From Micropruina sp. (GTDB lineage Bacteria > Actinomycetota > Actinomycetes > Propionibacteriales > Propionibacteriaceae): a DNA stretch of 36,577 bases. Numbering within the stretch: the first letter of the stretch is position 1; every line of letters starts with the position of its first letter. Under the pieces are notes generated by a model, which was not told where the DNA came from, made no database searches, and was given only the letters and a program-made list of their open reading frames with translations. Shown here one piece after another: positions 23,233 through 32,633 of the stretch. Where the stretch lies: assembly GCF_027492755.1 (NCBI RefSeq), contig NZ_JAPUED010000233.1, positions 1-36,577 on the forward strand, given 5' to 3'. The position numbers and the translations under genes were made by a program.

Positions 23233-24843
23233 ATGGCAGCGGCGCGGGCGGCGGACGGCTCCGGCTGGCGTTGGCTGATCCAACTCGTCCCAGGAGCGAC
23301 CGCCCGAACGGCCCTGGCCACGCTGCTGGCCTTCGGCGCCGCCGCCTCGTCGGTGGCCCTGATGGCGGTCTCGGCCTGGTTGTTGTCGCGTGCCGCGGAG
23401 CACCCGCCGGTGCTCTATCTGCAGGTGGCCGCCATCGGCGTCCGGGTGTTCGGCATCTCGCGCGGCCTGTTCCGCTATCTGGAGCGTCTGGTCGGCCACG
23501 ATGTGGCGCTGCGGTTGCAGAGCGCGCTGCGGCTCAGCACCTACAGTCACCTGGCCCGCACCACCCTGCTCGGCACCCGTCGCGGCGACCTGCTCACCCG
23601 GGTGATCGCCGATGTCGAAGCCGTGCAGGATCTGGTGGTCCGGTTCGTGGTGCCGGTGGTGTCGGCGTCGCTGGTGATCGTCGCCACCTCGGCGGTCTTC
23701 GCCGCCTTCTCGCCCGCCACGGCATTGGTGCTGCTCGGTTCCGCGCTGCTGGGCGGCGTCATCGTGCCGGGCCTGGCCCAGCGGGTTTCCCGTCGCTGGG
23801 ACGCCGCGGCCGCACCGGCCCGCGGAAAGCTGGCCGCCGGCGTCCATGAACTGGCCCGGACGGCGCCCGACCTGGTCGCCTACGGTGCCGCCGACGAACA
23901 GTTGCGCCGGGTGCTGGCCGCCGACGACGAGTTGCGCCGGCTGGACGAACGCGGCGCCTGGGTGCGCGGGGTGGCGTCCGGCTGCCAGGTGCTGGCCGCG
24001 GCGACCGCGGTGATCGCCGCGCTGCTGATCGGCGGGCCGCTGGTCGCCGACGGTACGCTGCCGCCGGTGATGCTGGCGGTGCTGGTGCTCACCCCGCTGG
24101 CGCTGCACGAGGTGCTCTCCACCTTGACCCAGGCCGCGCAGAGCGCCACCCGCGCGCTGGCCTCACTGGCCCGCGTCCGGCAGTTGCTGGACGCCGTCCC
24201 CGTCGGCGTCGGCGACCGCGACCTGCCCAGCACCGATGTCGCCCCCGGTCCGCTGGTGCTGGACGACCTGGCGATCGGCTGGCCGGGCGGCCCCGTGCTG
24301 CACGAGGGCCTCACCCTGCGGGTCGAGCCGGGCGAGAGCGTGGCGGTGGTGGGGCCGTCCGGCGCCGGGAAGACCACCTTGGCGGCCACCATCCTGGGCC
24401 TGATCCCGCCGAGGTCCGGGCGGGTCGAGGTGACCGGACGGGTCGGCTACCTGGCCCAGGACGCCCACATCTTCGCCACCTCGATCTCCGAGAACGTCCG
24501 GATCGGCAACCGGGACGCCGACGCCGCAGGCGTCCGGCGCGCGCTGGACCGGGCCGGGCTGCCGCTGGACGCCGCCCGCGTCGTCGGCGAGGAGGGGGCG
24601 ACGCTGTCCGGCGGCGAGGCGCGCCGGCTGGCACTGTCCCGGCTGTTCGCCGGCGAGTATCAGGCGGTGGTGCTGGACGAGCCGTCCGAACATCTGGACG
24701 CGGTGACCGCCGAGGCCCTGCTGGACGACATCTTCGCCTCGATGGCCGGGGTGCCGCTGCTGGTCATCACCCACGATCCGGACGTCGTCGCACGCTGCCA
24801 CCGCACCGTCGAACTCGCGGTTGGCGCCGTCCCCTATCGTTGA
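23233..24843 (+). CDS. cydC: CydC-type ABC exporter subunit for cytochrome bd assembly
   Basis: 536-residue half-transporter, partner of CydD. The membrane domain carries the CydC mark SVALMAVSAWLLSRAAEHPPVLYLQVAAIGVRVFGISRGLFRYLERLVGHD near residues 35-95. The ATPase domain has Walker A GPSGAGKTT, LSGGEARRLALSRLFAGEY and Walker B VVLDEPSEHLD with a His in ITHDP. ATG 23233 fits the family N-terminus. Separated from cydD by an opposite-strand gene, so it must be transcribed separately, consistent with its own -10 box. Confidence 0.92.
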   Translation: MAAARAADGSGWRWLIQLVPGATARTALATLLAFGAAASSVALMAVSAWLLSRAAEHPPVLYLQVAAIGVRVFGISRGLFRYLERLVGHDVALRLQSALRLSTYSHLARTTLLGTRRGDLLTRVIADVEAVQDLVVRFVVPVVSASLVIVATSAVFAAFSPATALVLLGSALLGGVIVPGLAQRVSRRWDAAAAPARGKLAAGVHELARTAPDLVAYGAADEQLRRVLAADDELRRLDERGAWVRGVASGCQVLAAATAVIAALLIGGPLVADGTLPPVMLAVLVLTPLALHEVLSTLTQAAQSATRALASLARVRQLLDAVPVGVGDRDLPSTDVAPGPLVLDDLAIGWPGGPVLHEGLTLRVEPGESVAVVGPSGAGKTTLAATILGLIPPRSGRVEVTGRVGYLAQDAHIFATSISENVRIGNRDADAAGVRRALDRAGLPLDAARVVGEEGATLSGGEARRLALSRLFAGEYQAVVLDEPSEHLDAVTAEALLDDIFASMAGVPLLVITHDPDVVARCHRTVELAVGAVPYR

Positions 24844-24847
24844 CGAC

Positions 24848-25780
24848 GTGACCCACGGCCTGCCTCCGCTCAGCAATGGGCCGGACGTCGGCCACTTCTT
24901 ACCGCCCAGATTCGGCTCGCCGGGCCTGCCCGCCCAATTCGGCATTCCGGCGCCGCTCTCGCCGCCGCGTCAACCACCGAGTCCGGGCCGGTTCCTGGTG
25001 GTGGTCCTGGTCGTGATCGGCCTGGTGGCCGCGGTGCTGCAAACCCTGCCGGTGTTCGACACGGCGCTGAGCGAACCGGCCGGTTCCCGTACCGGCACCG
25101 CGGCGGGAACGGCACCCAGTTTCCGGCCGGGCGACCCGCTGACCGACAGCAAGATCTACCCGATGCAGGTCAAGGGCAGTTGCCCAGCGGCCCGTTCGGT
25201 GACCACCCGCGAGGCCTACGAGGCCCAGGTGAGCAGCCTGATCGACTGCCTGGCGGGGATCTTCAAGCCGTTGGTGAACCAAGCCGGTGGAAACTTCGAA
25301 GCGGCCAAGCACAAGTTCTATGGCCGATCCACCAGTTCGCCGTGCGGCTCCGAGCAGGACGCCTACGCCTTCTACTGCACCCGCGACGCCACCCTCTACT
25401 TCTCCGACCAGGTGTTCGAAGACTCCCAGTACGGCCGGTTGATGATCGCCGACGTCGTCATCCACGAGTACGGCCACCACGTGCAGGCGATGATGGGCAT
25501 GTTCGAGGCCGCCGACGGGCTCAGCGAGGAGAAGGCGATCACCACCCGGCGCGAGGAGCTGCAGGTCTTCTGCTGGACCTACTACGTGTTCGCGAACGTG
25601 GAGAGCTACGAGCTGAGCGCCGCCGACCACAGCTACTTCCGTGACGTGTGGAGCCACACCGACGATCCGGTCGGCCACGGCTCGGTGAAGGCGCAACAGT
25701 ACTGGGGCGCCCGCGGCCTGAACGGCGCCGATCTGGGTGCCTGCAACACCTGGAAGGAGCCTGCGTCCAGGGTGCGCTGA
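24848..25780 (+). CDS. Putative neutral zinc metallopeptidase (YpfJ-like), membrane anchored
   Basis: 310-residue protein. A proline-rich cytoplasmic start (1-45) leads into one membrane helix (about 50-68, FLVVVLVVIGLVAAVLQTL). The outer domain has the zinc motif H206-EYGHH with E207, preceded by YFSDQVFE and DVVIHEYGHHVQAMMG, typical of the neutral zinc metallopeptidase (Zn_peptidase_2, YpfJ) family. Catalytic residues look intact; substrate unknown. GTG 24848 sits 7 bases after TATCGT (24835-24840) inside the end of cydC and gives a probable leaderless start; a TTG at 24821 is a weak alternative. The stop codon lies within a 22-bp tandem repeat. Confidence 0.88.
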   Translation: MTHGLPPLSNGPDVGHFLPPRFGSPGLPAQFGIPAPLSPPRQPPSPGRFLVVVLVVIGLVAAVLQTLPVFDTALSEPAGSRTGTAAGTAPSFRPGDPLTDSKIYPMQVKGSCPAARSVTTREAYEAQVSSLIDCLAGIFKPLVNQAGGNFEAAKHKFYGRSTSSPCGSEQDAYAFYCTRDATLYFSDQVFEDSQYGRLMIADVVIHEYGHHVQAMMGMFEAADGLSEEKAITTRREELQVFCWTYYVFANVESYELSAADHSYFRDVWSHTDDPVGHGSVKAQQYWGARGLNGADLGACNTWKEPASRVR

Positions 25781-25963
25781 CCCGCCCCGTATGCGGCACG
25801 GTGCTGCTTTACGTGCGGCGTTGACCCGCCCTGTATGCCGCGCAGCCCTGCTCTGTGTGCGGCGCTGACCAGCTCCGTGCGCGGCGCGGACCAGCTCTGT
25901 GTGCGGCGCGGACCAGCTCTGTGTGCGGCGTTGACCAGCTCTGTGTGCGGCGCGGACGCCGGA
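25772..25963. repeat. 22-bp minisatellite, about eight units
   Basis: GACC-anchored units recur exactly every 22 bases (25779, 25801 degenerate, 25823, 25845 degenerate, 25867, 25889, 25911, 25933, partly 25955). The consensus is TGTGCGGCGCGGACCAGCTC plus TG. The downstream four copies are nearly identical, the upstream ones are worn. Because 22 is not a multiple of 3, the array is unlikely to be coding. It begins at the metallopeptidase stop codon and ends about 30 bases before the glycosyltransferase start. Confidence 0.85.
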
Positions 25964-25993
25964 GTGGCGGCGTACGTCCACTAGCCTGTCGGC

Positions 25994-27430
25994 ATGGCTG
26001 ACCTGGAGAGCGCGCCCGTCCAACGCGGCGAGGCCGGCACCGATCCGGTCGAGCCGTTGCCCAGCCCCGACGACCCGGCCACTTTCGAGTTTCCCCGTGT
26101 CACGGACGTCGCACCGCAGCCGTCGCGTCCGCTCACCATCGCACAGTTCACCGACAACTACGGGCCGGCTCCCAGTGGGCTGCTGTACGCGGTGCAGTTC
26201 CTGGAGCGCGAGGTGCTCAAGGCGGGCCATCGGGTGCTGCTGGTGGCTCCCGAGGCGAAGGGCCCGAATCCGCTGGCCGACAATCCGCATCGTCGCGAGA
26301 TCCGAATGCCGTCGGTGCCGATTCCGGGGGCCGGAATCCGGCTGTCGCTCGGCCGCGACCTGGAGTTCCGGCTGGCCCAACTGGTCGCCGATCCGCCCGA
26401 CATCATCCACGTGCACGGCCTGGGCGGGGTGGGGCTGCTGGGCATGTGGGTGGCGCAGCGCGCGGAGCGTCCGCTGGTGGTCACCTGGCACACCGACCTG
26501 GAGGCCTACGCCGAGCACTACTGGCACCTGGGACCGTTCCTGAACGCCGCCTACCGGTTGTTCGCGATGCGGGCCGAGTCGAAGCCCTGGGCGAAGCTGC
26601 GCAAGTTGCGGTTCAAGCGGCCGCGCCGGGGTGGTGCGCAGCTGGAGTTGTTGCAGGCGGCGTCCGACATGTTGACCACCGCCGATCTGGTGACCACGCC
26701 GTCGGACAAGACCGGCAAGCGGGTGCTCGAATTGGCGCCGGGCGCCAAGGTGAAGGTGGTGCCGAACGGTGCCGATCCGCTGCCGGAACGCAAGCCGCTG
26801 CCGCACGGGAAGGGCCCACGGCTGCTCTACGTCGGCCGGATCTCACCCGAGAAGAACCTCGACCTGCTGCTCGACGCCTTCGAACTGGTCCGCGATTTCG
26901 AGCCGAACGCCGAGCTGATGATCGTCGGCGACTTCCAGGACACCGCCCAGGCGCTGCGCCGGCGGCTGCAGCGGGCGGCCCGGTACGGCGGTGTCCGGCT
27001 GGTCGGCCGGGTGCCGCACGACGATCTGGCCACCTACTACGGCAGTGCCGACATGTTCGTCTTCCCGTCCCAGACCGACACCCAGGCCTTGGTGCTGCAC
27101 GAAGCGGCGCTGTGCGGGCTGCCGCTGGTGATCGTCGATCCCGAGCTCAACCTGGTCGTCGACCCGGGGGTGAATGCCCTGGTGGCACGGCCGAACATGG
27201 TGTCGCTGAGCCAGGCGATCATGTCGATGCTGCGGCTGCTGAAGGACGAGGAGTTCGCCACCAAGGCGGCGGCTCGCAGCCGTGAGCTCGCCGGCCAGTG
27301 GCCGATCGAACGCCAGGCCAAGGAGATGCTGGGCATCTACACCGACCTGATGGCCGGACGCCCGGTGGCGCTCAGCGACTACCTGAAGCCCGATCTGGGA
27401 CGCCCCCGGCTCAGCGGCCGGCTGCACTGA
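25994..27430 (+). CDS. GT4-family glycosyltransferase
   Basis: 478-residue retaining GT-B glycosyltransferase. After a 45-residue acidic/proline tail, the N-terminal Rossmann fold starts with LTIAQFTDNYGPAPSGLLYAVQFLEREVLKAGHRVLLVAPEA. The sugar-nucleotide domain has LLYVGRISPEKNLDLLLDAFELV and the donor segment FPSQTDTQALVLHEAALCGLPLVI. The usual E-x7-E pair is D-x7-E here. The layout resembles diacylglycerol glucosyltransferases and PimB-like mannosyltransferases, so a lipid acceptor is possible but not shown. ATG 25994 lies 6 bases after TAGCCT (25982-25987), suggesting a leaderless message. Confidence 0.9.
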   Translation: MADLESAPVQRGEAGTDPVEPLPSPDDPATFEFPRVTDVAPQPSRPLTIAQFTDNYGPAPSGLLYAVQFLEREVLKAGHRVLLVAPEAKGPNPLADNPHRREIRMPSVPIPGAGIRLSLGRDLEFRLAQLVADPPDIIHVHGLGGVGLLGMWVAQRAERPLVVTWHTDLEAYAEHYWHLGPFLNAAYRLFAMRAESKPWAKLRKLRFKRPRRGGAQLELLQAASDMLTTADLVTTPSDKTGKRVLELAPGAKVKVVPNGADPLPERKPLPHGKGPRLLYVGRISPEKNLDLLLDAFELVRDFEPNAELMIVGDFQDTAQALRRRLQRAARYGGVRLVGRVPHDDLATYYGSADMFVFPSQTDTQALVLHEAALCGLPLVIVDPELNLVVDPGVNALVARPNMVSLSQAIMSMLRLLKDEEFATKAAARSRELAGQWPIERQAKEMLGIYTDLMAGRPVALSDYLKPDLGRPRLSGRLH

Positions 27431-27443
27431 CGACGCCTGCGGG

Positions 27444-29648
<2,205 letters not shown>

Positions 29649-30064
29649 GTCCTTCTTCGTTTCGTGAGTTCTATCGATTTTCAACAGGGCGGCCCACTCG
29701 CTGCCCGGGCCTGCATACACAGACCCGGGTTGAAAGCGAGATTCCGAGCACCCGACGGGTCGACCCTCGCCCCCGGCGGGTGGATCGACGGCCCGCAAGC
29801 ATGAGCGGCGGGTCGACCCATGGCCCGCAAGCATGAGCGGCGGGTTGGCCAACGGCCCGCAAGCGTTTAAGCGGCGGAACCGGACGCCCTCGGCAGGTAG
29901 GTGGGCGTCCGGAAGATCGGCGGGGCTTGCCCCGGCGATCTGAAGGTGGGCGGCGAGGGCGTCCGGTCCCGCCGCGGCACCCCCCTGAAACCCGACGACC
30001 GGGGCCCCAGCCAGAGCCCCAAGCCCAAAGCCCAAAGCCCAAAGCCCAAAGCCCAAACCGAGGA
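29649..30064 (-). other. Structured, repeat-rich copZ-copA intercistronic region
   Basis: No gene is evident. Features, by position: three units of a 32-bp repeat led by GGCCCGCAAGC at 29790, 29822 and 29854; a hairpin GGACGCCC (29882-29889) / GGGCGTCC (29903-29910); a strong hairpin at 29915-29940 with 12-base arms and a TT loop; and the heptamer array at 30021-30055. All are transcribed if copA is read from the csoR promoter. Confidence 0.7.
30021..30055 (-). repeat. Heptamer tandem array with G-quadruplex potential
   Basis: Five perfect AAGCCCA units on the plus strand. On the minus (mRNA) strand this reads (TGGGCTT)n: runs of three G separated by four-base loops, the canonical quadruplex pattern. 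It starts 10 bases after the copZ stop. Confidence 0.8.
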
Positions 30065-30268
30065 TCAGGAGACGGTGTAGTCGCCCGCCTCTGCCACTGC
30101 TTCGACGATCCGGTCGAAGTCGACCGGCGCCTCGGAGGTCACGGTCAGCTTGCCGCCCTCGAGGACGACGACGGCGTCGGTGACGCCGTGGATCTGCTTG
30201 ACCTCTTCGGTGACGGCGGCGACGCAGTGCCCGCAGGTCATGCCTTCGACGGTGTAGGTGCTCTCCAT
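30065..30268 (-). CDS. copZ: CopZ-type copper chaperone (heavy-metal-associated domain)
   Basis: 67-residue single HMA domain that carries Cu(I) in the cytoplasm to CopA or CsoR. The metal site is GMTCGHC (C12, C15) after a first strand STYTVEGM; the rest ([25 protein letters not shown]) follows the beta-alpha-beta-beta pattern. ATG 30268 has AGGAG upstream. It starts 20 bases after the csoR stop, so the two are one operon. Confidence 0.93.
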   Translation of the reverse strand: MESTYTVEGMTCGHCVAAVTEEVKQIHGVTDAVVVLEGGKLTVTSEAPVDFDRIVEAVAEAGDYTVS

Positions 30269-30288
30269 GATGTTTCTCCTTCGTTCGG

Positions 30289-30633
30289 TCAGGATCGGAC
30301 GAGGCGCGCGATCGCGTCCCGGGCCTCGGCGAGTTTGATCTCGGCCTCGTCGCCACCTTCGCGAGCGGCGCGGACCACGCAGTGCCTCAGGTGGTCGTCG
30401 AGCAGGCCCAGGGCGAGCGATTCCAACGCCCGGGTGGTGGCCGAGATCTGGGTGAGGATGTCGATGCAGTAGCGCTCGTCGGCGACCATGCGCGACAGGC
30501 CGCCGACCTGGCCCTCGATGCGGCGCAGCCGCTTGAGGTAGGCGTCCTTGGTGGTCAGGTAGCCGTGACCGGTGGACGACGCCTGGTCGGGATTGTCCGG
30601 ATAACCCGGATCTACCGAGGTTTGTTGCGACAT
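30289..30633 (-). CDS. csoR: CsoR-type copper-sensing repressor
   Basis: 114-residue all-helical repressor that releases DNA on binding Cu(I). The ligand triad C-H-C is seen as C56 (ERYCIDIL), H81 and C85 (HLRHCVV), with the same spacing (25 and 29 residues) as C36/H61/C65 of M. tuberculosis CsoR; Y55 precedes the first Cys as in that protein. [14 protein letters not shown] is the family signature. ATG 30633 has AGGAGGG upstream and is preferred over ATG 30657. First gene of the copper operon, with its operator just upstream. Confidence 0.94.
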   Translation of the reverse strand: MSQQTSVDPGYPDNPDQASSTGHGYLTTKDAYLKRLRRIEGQVGGLSRMVADERYCIDILTQISATTRALESLALGLLDDHLRHCVVRAAREGGDEAEIKLAEARDAIARLVRS

Positions 30634-30675
30634 AGCGCCCTCCTGGTCGTGCGACATTGAGCATCAACCCTTGTC

Positions 30676-30703
30676 ACTATACCCCCTATGGGTATGTACG
30701 CAA
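30676..30703 (-). promoter_or_regulatory. CsoR operator within the csoR-copZ-copA promoter
   Basis: On the minus strand TTGCGT (30703-30698) and TATAGT (30681-30676) are 16 bases apart. The spacer holds the pseudo-palindrome ATACCCATAGGGGGTAT (30695-30679), matching known CsoR sites of the ATACCC..GGGTAT type. Cu(I) would release CsoR and open the promoter. On the plus strand TTGTCA (30671-30676) and TATGTA (30693-30698) overlap the same site as a possible divergent promoter. Confidence 0.8.
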
Positions 30704-31125
30704 GGGTCTATAGTGTGCATAACCTGCGAAGGCGGGGCGGCATACACCAGGCCCCCAGGCGACTGTCAAACCGCACCCAACCCGCGAGACTCCTAAGAAC
30801 TCACACCCCCGATCGAGTAACACACCTAGTGAAAGCCAGAATGAGCGCAATGGAAATTTCTCATCCACGGTCGCTCGGCGCGTCGTACACAGGCGACACG
30901 CCTTGGCTCCACAGGATCCACAGGCGATGAACAAAGCTGTGGATAACTACGGTTGGACGATCCCGCGAGGCCGTGGCTATGGTCGGGCGATACGCCGCGC
31001 AGATCGTCCTGCACGGCACCCGCGAGAGATCGCACATTCGAACTGACGAACGACGGGCACAGAATTGTCCGAGCGTCCGACTACCGTGCCAACGTAAGTG
31101 ATGAACGCAGATGTGAGGAGGGGTT
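30704..31125. other. Intergenic region upstream of dnaB with DnaA-box-like sites
   Basis: No convincing gene. TGTGGATAA at 30939-30947 is the complement of the consensus DnaA box TTATCCACA. Two TCCACAGG sequences lie just before it (near 30908 and 30917). A Shine-Dalgarno sequence GAGGAGGGG (31115-31123) ends the region. No clear promoter for dnaB could be fixed; TACCGT at 31082-31087 is a candidate -10. Confidence 0.5.
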
Positions 31126-32493
31126 ATGTCACTCGCCTCGCTTCCCCCGTACGAAGAGCCGCCCGGCGAGTTCAGTGGCGGCCCCGACCGGACTCCGCCG
31201 CAGGACGTGCAGGCCGAGCAGTCGGCGCTGGGCGCGATGCTGTTGAGCAAGGACGCCATCGGCGACGTCGCCGAGATCGTCCGTGGTCACGACTTCTATC
31301 TGCCCAAGCATGAGCAGATCTTCGACGCGATCATCGACCTGTTCGGCCGCGGCGAGCCGGCCGACGCGATCACCGTCGCCGACGAGCTGGCAAAGCGCGG
31401 CGAGCTGGGCAAAATCGGCGGACACATCTACCTGCACGACCTGCTGTCGATGGTGTCGATCGCGTCGAACGCCAGCTTCTACGCCGAGATCGTCAAAGAG
31501 AAGGCGGTGTTGCGGCGGCTGGTCGAGGCCTCGATCAAGATCAGCCAGATGGGTTACACCGGCGGCGGCGAGGTGTCCGACATCGTCGACCGCGCCCAGC
31601 AGGCGATCTACGAGGTGGCCGAGGGCAAGACCTCCGACGACTACGAGCCGCTGAGCGTGCTGATGGAGCGCACCCTCGACGAGATCGAGTCGCTCAGCCA
31701 GCACGGCGTGTTGTCCGGGGTGCCGACCGGCTTCATCGAGCTCGACGAGCTCACCAACGGCCTGCACGCCGGCCAGATGATCATCGTCGCCGCCCGGCCG
31801 GGTATGGGTAAGTCGACACTGGGACTGGATTTCGCGCGTGCGGCGTCCATCAAGAACAAGCTGACCAGCGTCTTCTTCTCCCTAGAAATGGGCAAGTCCG
31901 AGATCGTGCAGCGGCTGATCTCGGCCGAGGCCGGGGTGCCGCTGAACCACATCCGCAAGGGCCAGATGGGTGACGACGACTGGCAGCGGATCGCCCGCAA
32001 GACCGGCGAGGTGTCCAGCGCGCCGCTGTTCATCGACGACTCGCCGAACCTGACCATGATGGAGATCCGGGCCAAGGCGCGCCGGCTCAAGCAGCGGCAC
32101 GACCTGAAGCTGGTGATCGTCGACTACATGCAGCTGATGACCTCGGGCAAGAAGGTCGAATCCCGCCAGCTCGAGGTGTCCGAGTTCAGCCGCCAGATGA
32201 AGCTGCTCGCCAAGGAGCTGAGCGTGCCGGTGGTGGCGCTCTCCCAGCTGAACCGCGGCCCCGAGCAGCGCACCGACAAAAAGCCGATGCTGTCCGACCT
32301 GCGTGAATCCGGCTCGCTGGAGCAGGACGCCGACATGGTCATCCTGCTGCACCGCGCCGACGCCTACGACAAGGACTCCGACCGGGTCGGCGAGGCCGAC
32401 TTCATCGTCGCCAAGCACCGTAACGGTCCGACCGCGACGATCCCGACGGTCTTCCAGGGGCATTACAGCCGGTTCGTCGACATGCAGCACTGA
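31126..32493 (+). CDS. dnaB: Replicative DNA helicase DnaB
   Basis: Hexameric 5'-3' helicase of the replisome. 455 residues, intein-free. The N-terminal domain (about 25-130, PPQDVQAEQSALGAMLL ... ITVADEL) is followed by the RecA-like motor with Walker A ARPGMGKST (G226-T231), Walker B LVIVDYMQLM and the LRESGSLEQDADMV and FIVAKHRNGPTATI motifs. ATG 31126 has a strong GAGGAGGGG upstream. In many actinobacteria dnaB follows rpsF-ssb-rpsR-rplI; here the copper operon lies upstream instead. Confidence 0.96.
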   Translation: MSLASLPPYEEPPGEFSGGPDRTPPQDVQAEQSALGAMLLSKDAIGDVAEIVRGHDFYLPKHEQIFDAIIDLFGRGEPADAITVADELAKRGELGKIGGHIYLHDLLSMVSIASNASFYAEIVKEKAVLRRLVEASIKISQMGYTGGGEVSDIVDRAQQAIYEVAEGKTSDDYEPLSVLMERTLDEIESLSQHGVLSGVPTGFIELDELTNGLHAGQMIIVAARPGMGKSTLGLDFARAASIKNKLTSVFFSLEMGKSEIVQRLISAEAGVPLNHIRKGQMGDDDWQRIARKTGEVSSAPLFIDDSPNLTMMEIRAKARRLKQRHDLKLVIVDYMQLMTSGKKVESRQLEVSEFSRQMKLLAKELSVPVVALSQLNRGPEQRTDKKPMLSDLRESGSLEQDADMVILLHRADAYDKDSDRVGEADFIVAKHRNGPTATIPTVFQGHYSRFVDMQH

Positions 32494-32633
32494 GGTGGGT
32501 GCGTCGAGATGCAGCGAAGAGGTCACAAAACAGGCTCGTATGTTACATAGGAGGATCCTGAGACCTTCGAGGTCAGGCAAGGCTCGCAGAGGCACAATTG
32601 GGGGCTCTCGCCGAACTTGGGGGCGGCAACCCA

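Noticed and set aside
21859-24108. 749-codon minus-strand frame spanning the membrane protein and cydC
   Set aside because: It is out of frame with the recognised membrane protein and antisense to cydC; low-complexity translation.
25772-25963. CRISPR array
   Set aside because: The 22-bp units are directly adjacent with no unique spacers, and no cas gene is present.
29649-30356. N-terminal extension of the CopA frame up to 30356
   Set aside because: It passes through tandem repeats, hairpins and the copZ gene; the ATG at 29648 has a Shine-Dalgarno sequence and the family N-terminus.
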